A stretch of 64,000 nucleotides of DNA from positions 1,426,001-1,490,000 of the forward strand of contig NZ_RJKE01000001.1 of NCBI RefSeq assembly GCF_003751225.1, given 5' to 3'. This DNA is from Actinocorallia herbida (GTDB lineage Bacteria > Actinomycetota > Actinomycetes > Streptosporangiales > Streptosporangiaceae). The notes under the pieces were generated by a model. The model worked only from the letters and a program-made list of their open reading frames with translations. It made no database searches and was not told the origin of the DNA. A program made the translations under genes and the position numbers. Below are positions 30,078-38,886 of the stretch, piece after piece. Numbering within the stretch: the stretch's first letter is position 1; the number at the start of each line of letters is the position of its first letter.

Positions 30078-32456
30078 GTGTGGGGGGTGGGCGAGGACGG
30101 ACTGATTCCGGGGACGGAGGGGCTGGCGGCGGAGGCCGCGGCCGAAGCGGCGGCGGTGCGGAAGAAGGCGGGCGGGAAGCAGCAGGCGGGGGTGCCCGAG
30201 GCGGCGGCGGAGCTGCCGGTCGCGCGGATCGCGGTGGACGTGCCGCTGCCGCACCTGGACCGGGTGTTCGACTACCTCGTGCCCGCGCGGCTCGACGCGC
30301 AGGCCGTGCCCGGCTGCCGCGTGCGGGTGCGCTTCCACGGCAAGCTCCTGGACGGATTCCTCCTGGAACGCGTCCCCGGTAGCGAGCACGAGGGCAGGTT
30401 GCTGTTCCTGGAGCGCGTGGTGTCGCCCGAGCCCGTTCTCGGCCCCGAGATCGCCGCGCTGGCGCGCGAGGTCGCCGACCGGTACGCCGGGACCTTCGCC
30501 GACGTGGTGCGCCTCGCCGTCCCGCCCAGGCACGCCCGCGCCGAGAAGCGGCGTCCGGCCGAACCCGCGCCGCGCCCCGCGCCGCCCGCCGACCCCGGCC
30601 CGTGGGCCGCCTACCCGGCGGGCCCCTCCTACCTGGCCGCCCTCGCCGAGGGCCGCTCGCCCCGCGCGGTCTGGACCGCCCTGCCCGGCCCCGAGTGGCC
30701 CGCCGCCCTGGCCCGCGCCGCCCGCGCCACCGCGGCCTCCGGCCGAGGCGCCCTCATCATCGTCGCCGACGGCCGGCAGGCCGCCCGAGTGGCCGCCGCC
30801 CTCACCGCCGAACTCTCCACCGAGCAGACGGCCCCCTCGGACGCCCCTTCCTCCGCCGGGCCTTCTCTCTCGGCGGCGCCGCCACCCGACGCCGGCGCCG
30901 AGAAGCCGTCGGCTCCGCCTGCTCCTCCCGGCGTCCCCGCCGACTCGGCGGAGGCCCCGGCGGCCGTGCCCGCCTGGCCCGGCGAACTTTCGTCCGCCGA
31001 CGCGGCGGCCGCGCCCGGGGAATCGGCGGAATCCGCGCGAAGCGGCGAGCAGGGCCCGCCCGAGTCCATCGAGGGGCCCGACGGTGCGTCGGCGTCCCCG
31101 GGAGCCGACGCCGTGGCCGCGCCGAAGGGCGCGCGCGCCGGGGCGGGGGAGGGGTTCGTGGTCCTGCGGGCGGAGGACGGGCCGGAGCGGAGGTACGGGG
31201 AGTGGCTGCGGGTGGAGCGGGGGGAGGCGCGGATCGTGGTGGGGACGCGCGCGGCGATGTTCGCGCCGGTGCGCGATCTCGGGCTCGTGGTGCTCTGGGA
31301 CGACGGGGACGACGTGCACGCGGAGCCGCACGCGCCCTATCCGCACGCGCGGGAGGTGCTGGTGCTGCGGGCGCACCGGGCGGGCGCGGGGGCGCTGTTC
31401 GGCGGGATCACCCGGACGGCGGACACGACCCGGCTCGTCGAGACCGGGTGGGCGCACCCGCTGACGGCGGCGCGCGAGACGATCCGGGCGGCGATGCCGC
31501 GGGTCAGGCCCGCGGGCGACGACGCCGAACTGGCCAGGGACGAGGCGGCCCGGACCGCGCGGCTGCCCGCGCTGGCGTTCCGGGCGGCCCGCGCCGCGCT
31601 CGCCGAAGGACCCGTCCTGGTGCAGGTGCCGCGCCGTGGCTACCTGCCCGCGCTGGCCTGCGCCCAGTGCCGCGAGCCCGCCCGCTGCCCGGCCTGCGCG
31701 GGGCCGCTCGCGCTCGGCTCGGCGGGCGGCGCGCCCGCCTGCCGCTGGTGCGGCGCGATCGCCGCGGCCTGGCGCTGCCCCGAGTGCGGCGGCACCCGGG
31801 TCCGCGCGGTCGTCGTCGGGGCCGGGCGCACCGCCGAAGAGCTGGGCCGCGCCTTCCCCGGGGTGACGGTCCGGACCTCGGGACGTGACGCGATTCTCAC
31901 CGAGGTGTCCGGGAAGCCGGAACTCGTGGTGGCCACGCCCGGGGCCGAACCCGTCGCCGAGGGCGGGTACGCCGCCGCGCTGCTCCTCGACGGGTGGGCG
32001 ATGCTCGGCAGGCCCGACCTGCGCGTCGCCGAGGAGGCCCTGCGCCGGTGGCTGAACGCCGCGGCCCTGGTCCGCCCGCACGGCGCCGTCGTGCTCGCCG
32101 CCGACGGCGGGATCCCCGCGGTGCAGGCCGCGGTCCGCTGGGATCCGGTCACCTTCGCCGAGCGGGAACTCGACGAACGCCGCGAGCTGCACTTCCCGCC
32201 CGTCGCCAGGATGGCCTCCCTCACCGGCCCGCCCGCCGCCATCCGCGACCTCATCGAGCACGCCCGCCTGCCCGAGGACGCCGAACTGCTCGGCCCCGTC
32301 CCGCACGCCGAAGGACGCGAGCGCGCCCTCCTGCGAGTCCCCCGCACCGGCTCCACCGACCTCGCCCGCGCGCTCAAGGAGGCCCAGTCCATCCGCAGCG
32401 CCCGGCGGGCCCCCGACCCCGTCCGCGTCGAACTCGACCCGCTCGAACTCCTGTGA
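30078..32456 (+). CDS. priA: Primosomal protein N' (PriA), helicase-inactive actinobacterial form with long Ala/Pro/Ser insertion
   Basis: 792 residues from GTG 30078 (GTG 30087 is also possible). The N-terminal 3'-DNA-binding domain begins VARIAVDVPLPHLDRVFDYLVP (about 48-69). Eight zinc-site cysteines appear as CAQC, CPAC, CRWC and CPEC around 530-570. The helicase core lacks a Walker A GKT, and motif II is degenerate (LWDDGDD), as I recall for other actinobacterial PriA. Residues about 255-355 are a low-complexity Ala/Pro/Ser/Glu insertion between motif Ia and the rest of the helicase lobe. It probably acts as a restart scaffold without unwinding. Confidence 0.92.
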   Translation: MWGVGEDGLIPGTEGLAAEAAAEAAAVRKKAGGKQQAGVPEAAAELPVARIAVDVPLPHLDRVFDYLVPARLDAQAVPGCRVRVRFHGKLLDGFLLERVPGSEHEGRLLFLERVVSPEPVLGPEIAALAREVADRYAGTFADVVRLAVPPRHARAEKRRPAEPAPRPAPPADPGPWAAYPAGPSYLAALAEGRSPRAVWTALPGPEWPAALARAARATAASGRGALIIVADGRQAARVAAALTAELSTEQTAPSDAPSSAGPSLSAAPPPDAGAEKPSAPPAPPGVPADSAEAPAAVPAWPGELSSADAAAAPGESAESARSGEQGPPESIEGPDGASASPGADAVAAPKGARAGAGEGFVVLRAEDGPERRYGEWLRVERGEARIVVGTRAAMFAPVRDLGLVVLWDDGDDVHAEPHAPYPHAREVLVLRAHRAGAGALFGGITRTADTTRLVETGWAHPLTAARETIRAAMPRVRPAGDDAELARDEAARTARLPALAFRAARAALAEGPVLVQVPRRGYLPALACAQCREPARCPACAGPLALGSAGGAPACRWCGAIAAAWRCPECGGTRVRAVVVGAGRTAEELGRAFPGVTVRTSGRDAILTEVSGKPELVVATPGAEPVAEGGYAAALLLDGWAMLGRPDLRVAEEALRRWLNAAALVRPHGAVVLAADGGIPAVQAAVRWDPVTFAERELDERRELHFPPVARMASLTGPPAAIRDLIEHARLPEDAELLGPVPHAEGRERALLRVPRTGSTDLARALKEAQSIRSARRAPDPVRVELDPLELL

Positions 32457-32574
32457 CCCCCGGCGCACGGTCCAGGCCGTTCGCGGAAGGGCGGGAGGCC
32501 CGGATCCGGTCGCCGGCCGTGATGTCGGGGGGAGGCGCGGGGGCGCTTTGGGAGCGGGCGGGTGGGTTCTCCTT

Positions 32575-32580
32575 TAGGGT
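32575..32580 (+). promoter_or_regulatory. -10 box TAGGGT giving a leaderless GTG start
   Basis: TAGGGT ends 6 nt before GTG 32587, and no Shine-Dalgarno lies between. Confidence 0.5.
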
Positions 32581-32586
32581 TGACGG

Positions 32587-34329
32587 GTGGCTGAGAAGTG
32601 GGTGGAGAAGACCGTCGCCGGGTTCGACGAGTGGGCCGGTGAGCGCGGCGGCGCGGATCTGCACGGGGCGCGCATCATCGTGTCCCTGCTGGATCTGAAC
32701 GAGACGGCGGAGCTGACCGCCGAACTGCTCGAGGAGACCCTCCTGGAGGACTTCCCCGAGAACGTCGTGGCGGGTCCCGACGACGCCCCCGCCGTGCTCG
32801 GCGCGGCTCGGGCCCTGGTGGAGTACCTGGCGCGCGGCGGTGAGCTGGCCGAGCCCGTCGCGGCGCGGTGCCGGGCGCTGCTCGACGACCTGGCTCCACG
32901 CCTGGCCGAGGCGCTGGCCGAAGCGAGCGGCGACGACGGCGAGGCGATGGAGTTCCTCGGCCGCATGATGGCCGCCGAGGGCATCGACCTGGACGACGAG
33001 GAAGCCGTCGAGGCGTGGATCGCGGCGTTCGAGGCGCTCCCCGAAGAGGAGCGGATGCAGCGCACCATGCGCCAGTTCGCGGCCGAGAACGTGGTGCCGC
33101 CGGTGCGCCTGGCCGCCGTGGCCGAACTCGCCGCGACGGCCCGCGAGTCCGGCCTGCTGCGCGAGGCGCTCGGCCTCGCCGACTGGATCGGCGCGCGCGC
33201 CGCGACCGACGGCAGGCTGTCGGCCGCCGACGCCGAGGCCGCCGCGACCGCGCTCGGCCTGCCCGTGCCCCGCGCGGGCGGCGGCGTGTTCCCCGAGGTC
33301 GAGCGGATGTACGACGCGCTCGGCGAGGTCGGCGTCATCGAGACCGACGGCGCCGAGATCCGCCAGGGCGACCGCCCGGACTCGGCGTCCGACGAAGAGG
33401 TCCTCGCCCTGTGGATCGCCCTCCTGGACGGCCTCGTCGGCCAGGAGTACGCCGAAGGCTCGTCGCTCAGCCCCGTCGAGGTCGTCTGGAGCGAGCTGCC
33501 CGGCGTCCTGCTGCGGATGTACGAGAGCGGAGAACCCGTCGCGATCGGCCAGCTCGTGGTCGACCTCCTGGAGCACATCCAGGCCGGGTACGACGTCGCC
33601 GACGGAGAGGTCTTCGCCGAGGGCGTCCCGCAGGCGCTGCGGCTCGACCTGGAGGACCTCGCGCGCTGGGGCGCCGTGACCTTCGCCACCGCCGACGAGG
33701 CGGCCCTCACCCCGCTCGGACTGTTCGCCGTGCGCGAGCTGCTCCTCGCCGAGGGCTACACCGCGCCGCTCATCGGCGACCTCGCCGAGTCGACGGCCGA
33801 GGACCTCATCAAGGGGCTGGGCTTCCACCGCGAGGACACCGCCGAGGAGGAGATCGCGCTCTGGCTCGCCAAGCGCTCCGCCGAGGAGGCCGCGCAGGGC
33901 CTGCTGCACCTCATGCGGCAGGGCCGCCCCGCGCAGCGCAACATCGCCGCGGTCGTGCTCGGCCAGGTCGACCGGCCCGCCGAGCAGCTCATCCGCGGCG
34001 CGCTGGAGTTCCCCGAGACCCGCCCGTACGCGCTGATGTGGCTGAACGGCCACGGCGACGAGTCGGCCATGCCGACCGAGGCGGACATGCAGTGGATGTT
34101 CGTCGACACCGTCGCCGGCATGACCGAGGCGCTCGGCCCGCACGACGCCGTGCACCTCGCCCTGTCCGACACCCCGGAGGAGGCCGACCTCACCGGCCTC
34201 ATCACCGACATCTGGCGGATCCCGCACCCCGACGTCGCCGACGTCCTGGAGGCCATCGGCGAACACCACCACGACCGCGACCTCGCCAAGGCCGCCCGCA
34301 AGGCGGTCTTCAAGGCCCGCTCCAAATAA
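32587..34329 (+). CDS. 580-residue acidic, helical conserved hypothetical protein
   Basis: Not recognised. It is strongly acidic and almost entirely alpha-helical by composition, with runs such as EELLEETLLEDFPENV and LDDEEAVEAWIAAFEALPEEERMQ. A central part (about 235-400) reads like winged-helix or HEAT-type repeats (SDEEVLALWIALLDGLVG; LEDLARWGAVTFATADEAALTPLGLFAVRELL), which resembles the MarR/PadR-like wHTH tail of actinobacterial domain-of-unknown-function proteins. No signal peptide, membrane span or catalytic motif. The basic C-terminus AKAARKAVFKARSK closes it. It sits alone between priA and def and is probably leaderless. Confidence 0.8.
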   Translation: MAEKWVEKTVAGFDEWAGERGGADLHGARIIVSLLDLNETAELTAELLEETLLEDFPENVVAGPDDAPAVLGAARALVEYLARGGELAEPVAARCRALLDDLAPRLAEALAEASGDDGEAMEFLGRMMAAEGIDLDDEEAVEAWIAAFEALPEEERMQRTMRQFAAENVVPPVRLAAVAELAATARESGLLREALGLADWIGARAATDGRLSAADAEAAATALGLPVPRAGGGVFPEVERMYDALGEVGVIETDGAEIRQGDRPDSASDEEVLALWIALLDGLVGQEYAEGSSLSPVEVVWSELPGVLLRMYESGEPVAIGQLVVDLLEHIQAGYDVADGEVFAEGVPQALRLDLEDLARWGAVTFATADEAALTPLGLFAVRELLLAEGYTAPLIGDLAESTAEDLIKGLGFHREDTAEEEIALWLAKRSAEEAAQGLLHLMRQGRPAQRNIAAVVLGQVDRPAEQLIRGALEFPETRPYALMWLNGHGDESAMPTEADMQWMFVDTVAGMTEALGPHDAVHLALSDTPEEADLTGLITDIWRIPHPDVADVLEAIGEHHHDRDLAKAARKAVFKARSK

Positions 34330-34341
34330 ACGGTCGCTCCG

Positions 34342-34376
34342 GTGATCGGGCGCTCGGGATCCCGGCGCCCGATCAC
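34342..34376. repeat. Intergenic inverted repeat, copy 2 (perfect arms)
   Basis: GTGATCGGGCGC (34342-34353) and GCGCCCGATCAC (34365-34376), with the 11-bp centre TCGGGATCCCG itself holding a perfect palindrome CGGGATCCCG. It could act as terminator of the preceding gene (stop 34329), but the same arms recur at two other intergenic places. Confidence 0.75.
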
Positions 34377-34477
34377 ACCGGCGTGGCTTCTCGTCGGAGC
34401 CCGTGGCCGGGGCGGAGCCAGAATCCGCTCGGGCGGCCGGTCGACCACGGCGGACGGCGCGGTGTCCCTGGCGCGCA

Positions 34478-34483
34478 TACACT
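34478..34483 (+). promoter_or_regulatory. Candidate -10 box for def-fmt-rsmB
   Basis: TACACT is positioned for a start near 34490, which gives a ~32-nt leader containing the def Shine-Dalgarno GAGGAG (34511-34516). Confidence 0.4.
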
Positions 34484-34521
34484 GAGTGGCGATCCGTAGA
34501 ACCTTCGAGCGAGGAGCCGTC

Positions 34522-35067
34522 TTGTCCGTCAAGCCGATCCGTCTCTTCGGCGACCCCGTGCTGCGCACCCCCGCCGAGCCCGTCGTCGACTTCGACCGGG
34601 AGCTGCGCACCCTGGTCAAGGACCTCACCGACACGATGATCGAAGCGCCGGGGGCGGGGCTGGCCGCGCCGCAGCTGGGCGTGGGCCTGCGGGTGTTCAC
34701 GTACTTCGTCGACGACGTGCTGGGACACCTGGTGAACCCGTCACTGGACCTCACCGAGGAGATCCAGGACGGCGACGAAGGGTGCCTCTCCCTGCCGGGG
34801 CTGTCCTTTCCGACCCAGCGGGCCTACGGCGTCGTCGCCAAGGGCTTCAACATGCACGGCGAGCCGATCACCGTCGAAGGCACCGAGCTGCTCGCGCGCT
34901 GCGTGCAGCACGAGACCGACCACCTCGACGGCATCCTGTTCATCGACCGGATGGACACCGAGCAGCGCAAGCTGGCGATGAAGGCGATCCGGGAGGCCGA
35001 GTGGTTCGGCGAGCCCGCGCCGGTCGTCCGGGCGTCGCCGCACAGCACCTTCGGCCGGGCGATCTGA
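34522..35067 (+). CDS. def: Peptide deformylase
   Basis: 181 residues from TTG 34522 (Shine-Dalgarno GAGGAG 5 nt upstream; an in-frame GTG at 34486 is unsupported). Metal site motifs: GAGLAAPQ at 44-51, EGCLS with Cys88, and QHETDHLDG with His130, Glu131, His134. It removes the formyl group from nascent peptides. It is followed after 7 bp by fmt, the enzyme that adds that formyl to the initiator tRNA. Confidence 0.96.
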   Translation: MSVKPIRLFGDPVLRTPAEPVVDFDRELRTLVKDLTDTMIEAPGAGLAAPQLGVGLRVFTYFVDDVLGHLVNPSLDLTEEIQDGDEGCLSLPGLSFPTQRAYGVVAKGFNMHGEPITVEGTELLARCVQHETDHLDGILFIDRMDTEQRKLAMKAIREAEWFGEPAPVVRASPHSTFGRAI

Positions 35068-35074
35068 GGCCGCG

Positions 35075-36001
35075 ATGAGACTCGTCTTCGCCGGCACCCC
35101 GGAGACCGCGGTGCCGCCGCTCAGAGCCCTGCTGGAGTCCTCGCACGAGGTCGTCGCGGTCGTCACCCGCCCGGACGCCCCCGCAGGGCGCGGCCGCAAG
35201 CTGGTCGCCAGCCCCGTCGGCGAAGTGGCCGAGGCCGCCGGGATCGAGGTGCTGAAGCCCGCCAAGGCGAGCGACCCCGAGTTCCTGGCCCGCCTGACCG
35301 AACTCGCGCCCGACTGCTGCCCGGTCGTCGCCTACGGCGCGATCCTCCGCAAGGAGGCGCTGGCCATCCCGCGGCTCGGCTGGGTGAACCTGCACTTCTC
35401 GCTGCTGCCCGCCTGGCGCGGCGCGGCCCCGGTCCAGCACGCGATCCTCGCCGGCGACGAGATCACCGGCGCGATGACGTTCCAGATCGAGGAAGGGCTG
35501 GACACCGGCCCCGTCTTCGGCCATCTCACCGAGCCGATCCGGCCCGACGACACCAGCGGCACCCTGCTGGAACGGCTCGCCGTCGCGGGCGCCCGCCTCC
35601 TCGCCGACACCATGGACGGCCTGGAGATCGGCGGCCTGCGGGCCGTCCCCCAGTCCGACGAGGGCGTGTCGTACGCGGCGAAGCTGACGCCCGAGATCGC
35701 CCGCGTCGACTGGACCGCGCCCGCGATGCGCGTCGACCGCCTCGTCCGGGCCTGCACGCCCGCGCCCGGCCCGTGGACGACGCTGCGCGAGGACCGGATC
35801 AAGCTCGGCCCGGTCCGCCCCGCCGCGGGCGGGGGCCCGCTCGCACCCGGTGAGATCAAGGTCACCCGCAATGAGGTCCTCGTCGGCACCGCCACCCACC
35901 CGGTGGCGCTGAGCGAGGTCCAGGCGCCCGGCAAGAAGCGGATGCGGGCCGTCGACTGGGCGCGCGGCCTGCGCCTGACCGACACCGACCGCTTCGCCTG
36001 A
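35075..36001 (+). CDS. fmt: Methionyl-tRNA formyltransferase
   Basis: 308 residues from ATG 35075. N-terminal formyl-THF-binding domain with NLHFSLLP (105-112; catalytic Asn105, His107) and the SLLP motif; [17 protein letters not shown] continues the active site. C-terminal tRNA-binding OB-like domain from about 205. Second gene of the def-fmt-rsmB cluster. Confidence 0.96.
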   Translation: MRLVFAGTPETAVPPLRALLESSHEVVAVVTRPDAPAGRGRKLVASPVGEVAEAAGIEVLKPAKASDPEFLARLTELAPDCCPVVAYGAILRKEALAIPRLGWVNLHFSLLPAWRGAAPVQHAILAGDEITGAMTFQIEEGLDTGPVFGHLTEPIRPDDTSGTLLERLAVAGARLLADTMDGLEIGGLRAVPQSDEGVSYAAKLTPEIARVDWTAPAMRVDRLVRACTPAPGPWTTLREDRIKLGPVRPAAGGGPLAPGEIKVTRNEVLVGTATHPVALSEVQAPGKKRMRAVDWARGLRLTDTDRFA

Positions 36002-36034
36002 TCCGCGCCGCCCAAGACGTCCGGGGGAGAACCC

Positions 36035-37453
36035 ATGCCTGAACAGCGCCGCAGAAGCGCCCACCGCGCCCGGCCGCAGGACAACCGCAGGCCCGCGCGC
36101 CAGGCCAAGCGCCGCACGCCCGGCGACGCCGTACGCCGCGCCGCCTACGACGTGCTCCGCGCGGTCGACACGCGCGACGCCTACGCCAACCTGCTCCTGC
36201 CGCGCGTCCTGCGCGAGCGGGAACTGAGCGGCCGTGACGCGGCCCTCGCCACCGAGCTCACCTACGGGACGCTCAGGGGACGCGGCACCTACGACGCGAT
36301 CCTCGACCTGTGCAGCGACCGCCCCGTCGCCAAGATCGACCCGCCGCTGCGCGACCTGCTCCGCCTCGGCGTCCACCAGCTGCTGCGCACCCGCATCCCC
36401 GCGCACGCCGCGGTGTCCACCACCGTCGACCTCGTCCGGTCGGTGGCCGGGCCCGGGCAGGCGAAGTTCGCCAACGCGGTGCTGCGCCGCGTCACCTCGC
36501 GCGACCTGCCCGCCTGGCTCGTCGTCATCGCCCCCGAGGACGAGCTCGGCCGCCTGTCGGTGACCTACAGCCATCCCAAGTGGGTGGTGTCGGCGCTGCG
36601 CGACGCGGTCGGCGCCGCCGAGATCGAGGACCTCCTCGCGGCCGACAACGAGCGCCCGGGCGTCACGCTGGTGGCCCGGCCCGGCCGGATCGCGGTGGAG
36701 GATCTGTACGACCTGGGCGCGGGTCCCGCCGCCTACTCGCCTTACGCCGCCTACCTTCCCGAGGGCGACCCCGGCGAGATCGCCGCGGTCCGCGAGGGCC
36801 GCGCGGGCGTCCAGGACGAGGGAAGCCAGCTCGTCGCCCTCGCGCTGGCCGCCGCCGAGGTGGACGGCAAGGACGACGCCTGGCTCGACCTGTGCGCCGG
36901 CCCGGGCGGCAAGGCCGCGCTGCTGTCGGCGCTCGGCGCCGAACGCGGCGCGCAACTCCTGGCCTGCGACGTGCAGCCGCACCGCGCCGAGCTGATCACC
37001 CGCGTCGTCGGCGACAACACCCGGGTGCTGGTCGCCGACGGCACCGAGCCCGCATGGGAGCCCGGCTCCTTCGACCGGGTGCTCGTCGACGTCCCGTGCT
37101 CCGGCCTCGGCGCGCTGCGCCGCCGCCCGGAGGCCCGCTGGCGGCGCACCCCGCAGGACCTCGCCTCACTCGGACCGCTCCAGCGGCGGTTGCTGACGAC
37201 CGCACTGGACTCCGTCCGGCCCGGCGGCGTCGTGGCGTACGTCACCTGCTCCCCGCACCTCGCCGAGACCCGCGTCGTCGTCGACGACGTGCTGCGCGGC
37301 CGCGAGGACATCAAGCGCCTCGACGCGGTCGAAGTCCTCGCCGGCGTGGCCCCGACCCTGTCCGGCCTGGGCACGGGCCCCTACGCCCAGTTCTGGCCCC
37401 ACCGCCACGGCACCGACGCGATGTTCCTGGCTCTGGTACGGCGTACCGCCTGA
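36035..37453 (+). CDS. rsmB: 16S rRNA (cytosine-967-C5)-methyltransferase
   Basis: 472 residues from ATG 36035. An Arg-rich leader (1-30), a NusB-like RNA-binding domain (about 32-165) and a Rossmann methyltransferase: SAM loop LDLCAGPGGKAALLSAL near 287-303, motif IV DVPCSGLGALRRRPE, and motif VI YVTCSPHLAETR with the catalytic cysteine. Last gene of the cluster, 33 bp after fmt. Confidence 0.94.
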   Translation: MPEQRRRSAHRARPQDNRRPARQAKRRTPGDAVRRAAYDVLRAVDTRDAYANLLLPRVLRERELSGRDAALATELTYGTLRGRGTYDAILDLCSDRPVAKIDPPLRDLLRLGVHQLLRTRIPAHAAVSTTVDLVRSVAGPGQAKFANAVLRRVTSRDLPAWLVVIAPEDELGRLSVTYSHPKWVVSALRDAVGAAEIEDLLAADNERPGVTLVARPGRIAVEDLYDLGAGPAAYSPYAAYLPEGDPGEIAAVREGRAGVQDEGSQLVALALAAAEVDGKDDAWLDLCAGPGGKAALLSALGAERGAQLLACDVQPHRAELITRVVGDNTRVLVADGTEPAWEPGSFDRVLVDVPCSGLGALRRRPEARWRRTPQDLASLGPLQRRLLTTALDSVRPGGVVAYVTCSPHLAETRVVVDDVLRGREDIKRLDAVEVLAGVAPTLSGLGTGPYAQFWPHRHGTDAMFLALVRRTA

Positions 37454-37533
37454 GGATGTGTTCGCCGGCGTGTTCACTGGCCGGCTGTGTTTGCTGGCCC
37501 GACCTCCGGCCCTGGGGGCCTGCGGTCGGGCTG

Positions 37534-37612
37534 GTGATCGGGCGCTTTCGCGCCCTGGGCCGCCCCTTCGGCCCTTGGGGGCCTACGGGGCGGCCCAGGG
37601 GCGCCCGATCAC
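37534..37612. repeat. Intergenic inverted repeat, copy 3
   Basis: GTGATCGGGCGC (37534-37545) and GCGCCCGATCAC (37601-37612) match the arms at 34342-34376 exactly. The 55-bp interior can itself fold (GGGCCGCCCC / GGGGCGGCCC). Confidence 0.75.
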
Positions 37613-37629
37613 GTGCGCGGCCGCGCCTG

Positions 37630-37858
37630 ACGGCGCTCCCTGGAACGACTGCGCGAGCACCGCGCCTGGCGGTGTTCCCTGGGACGATTGCGGGAGGTGC
37701 CGGGCCTGGCGGTGTTCCCTGGGGCGGCTGCGGGAGGTGCCGGGCCTGGCGGTGTTCCCCGGGGACGACTGCGCGAGCACGGCGCCTGGCCTGGCGGTGT
37801 TCCCCTGGGACGATTGCGGGAGGTGCCGGGCCCGGCGGTGTTCCCTGGGAGCAACCCG
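37630..37858. repeat. Six ~40-bp tandem repeats after rsmB
   Basis: GGTGTTCCCTGGG recurs at 37671, 37711, 37751 (CCCC variant), 37796 and 37837, with a degenerate first unit near 37631. Units carry either GACGATTGCGGGAGGTGCCGG or GACGACTGCGCGAGCAC, so two sub-types alternate. Periods are 40, 40, 45 and 41 bp. Confidence 0.8.
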
Positions 37859-38003
37859 CGTGGGTGCTTCTGGTGGGGGTGCGAAGGGGCGGGGTTCTTG
37901 GAAACAGTCTGTGCGGGGTGCTCGTGAAGGGGTGAAGGGGCGGGGCCGCGCCTTCGGCGCTCCCTGGAAGGGGGGTGTTCGGTGGTGGGGGCTTGGGGTG
38001 AGG

Positions 38004-38145
38004 TTCACCTGGGGGTTCACCTGGGGGTTCACCTGGGGGTTCACCTGGGGGTTCACCTGGGGGTTCACCTGGGGGTTCACCTGGGGGTTCACCTGGGGGT
38101 TCACCTGGGGGTTCACCTGGGGGTTCACCTGGGGGTTCACTCGGG
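38004..38145. repeat. Eleven perfect copies of a 12-bp tandem repeat upstream of rpe
   Basis: The unit TTCACCTGGGGG starts at 38004 and repeats every 12 bp without change to 38135; a twelfth, TTCACTCGGG, is partial. It ends about 45 bp before the rpe start. Uniformity implies recent expansion or active homogenisation. Confidence 0.95.
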
Positions 38146-38174
38146 TGAGTGAGGGGCGGGCGGGTCGGGGAGCC

Positions 38175-38180
38175 TAGACT
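38175..38180 (+). promoter_or_regulatory. -10 box of rpe
   Basis: TAGACT lies 10 nt before ATG 38191, which leaves only a very short leader. No Shine-Dalgarno is visible. Confidence 0.45.
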
Positions 38181-38190
38181 CGGTCCCACC

Positions 38191-38886
38191 ATGGGCATTC
38201 AGATCTCTCCGAGCATTCTTTCCGCCGACTTCGCGCGTCTCGCCGAGGAGGTGGCCGCCATCTCCGACGCCGCCGACTGGGTGCACGTCGACGTGATGGA
38301 CAACCACTTCGTTCCGAACCTCACTCTCGGGCTGCCGATCGTGGAGGCGCTGCTCAAGCACAGCGCGCTCCCGCTCGACTGCCATCTGATGATCGAGGAC
38401 CCCGACCGCTGGGCCCCCGCCTACGCCGAGGCCGGGGCCAAGAGCGTCACGATCCACGCCGAGGCGGCCAAGGCGCCGGTCCGCACGCTGCGCATGATCC
38501 GCTCCGCGGGCGCGCGCGCGTCGCTGGCGCTGAACCCCGCGACCCCGGTCGAGCACTACGAGGACCTGCTCGGCGAGCTGGACATGCTGCTGCTGATGAC
38601 GGTCGAGCCGGGTTTCGGCGGCCAGAAGTTCCTCGACGTGGTGCTGCCGAAGATCCGGCGGGCCCGCGAGATGGTCAAGGGCCGCGACCTCGACCTGTGG
38701 ATCCAGGTGGACGGCGGGGTGTCGGCCGAGACCATCGAGCGCGCCGCCGAGGCGGGCGCCGACGTGTTCGTCGCGGGCAACGCCGTCTACGGGGCCGAGG
38801 ACCCGTCCGCGGCGATCCGCGAACTGCGCGCCCTCGCCGACAAGAAGGCGGAGCACCCGCGCCCCATCGGCTTCGGTCGCCCCTGA
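38191..38886 (+). CDS. rpe: Ribulose-phosphate 3-epimerase
   Basis: 231 residues from ATG 38191. TIM-barrel metal epimerase: [10 protein letters not shown] (5-14), [12 protein letters not shown] (about 32-43) with a catalytic Asp, [17 protein letters not shown] near 145, and QVDGGV with the second Asp. It interconverts ribulose-5-P and xylulose-5-P; ribulose-5-P is also the RibBA substrate encoded downstream. An upstream in-frame start at 38149 is less likely because the -10 box lies after it. Confidence 0.96.
   Translation: MGIQISPSILSADFARLAEEVAAISDAADWVHVDVMDNHFVPNLTLGLPIVEALLKHSALPLDCHLMIEDPDRWAPAYAEAGAKSVTIHAEAAKAPVRTLRMIRSAGARASLALNPATPVEHYEDLLGELDMLLLMTVEPGFGGQKFLDVVLPKIRRAREMVKGRDLDLWIQVDGGVSAETIERAAEAGADVFVAGNAVYGAEDPSAAIRELRALADKKAEHPRPIGFGRP

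Larger units (their letters stand above)
37454..38190. other. 737-bp intergenic region dominated by three kinds of repeats
   Basis: No credible gene. From left to right: an inverted repeat (37534-37612), six 40-bp tandem units (37630-37858), a unique stretch, eleven perfect 12-bp units (38004-38135), then the rpe promoter. Translations such as FTWG or GEPP repeats are consequences of the 12-bp period. Confidence 0.75.

Noticed and set aside
38004-38145. CRISPR array
   Set aside because: Units are 12 bp, directly adjacent and without spacers; no cas genes.
37583-38198. Open frames giving FTWG, NPQV or GEPP repeats
   Set aside because: They come from the 12-bp repeat, whose period is a multiple of three; no start with Shine-Dalgarno and no flanking domain.
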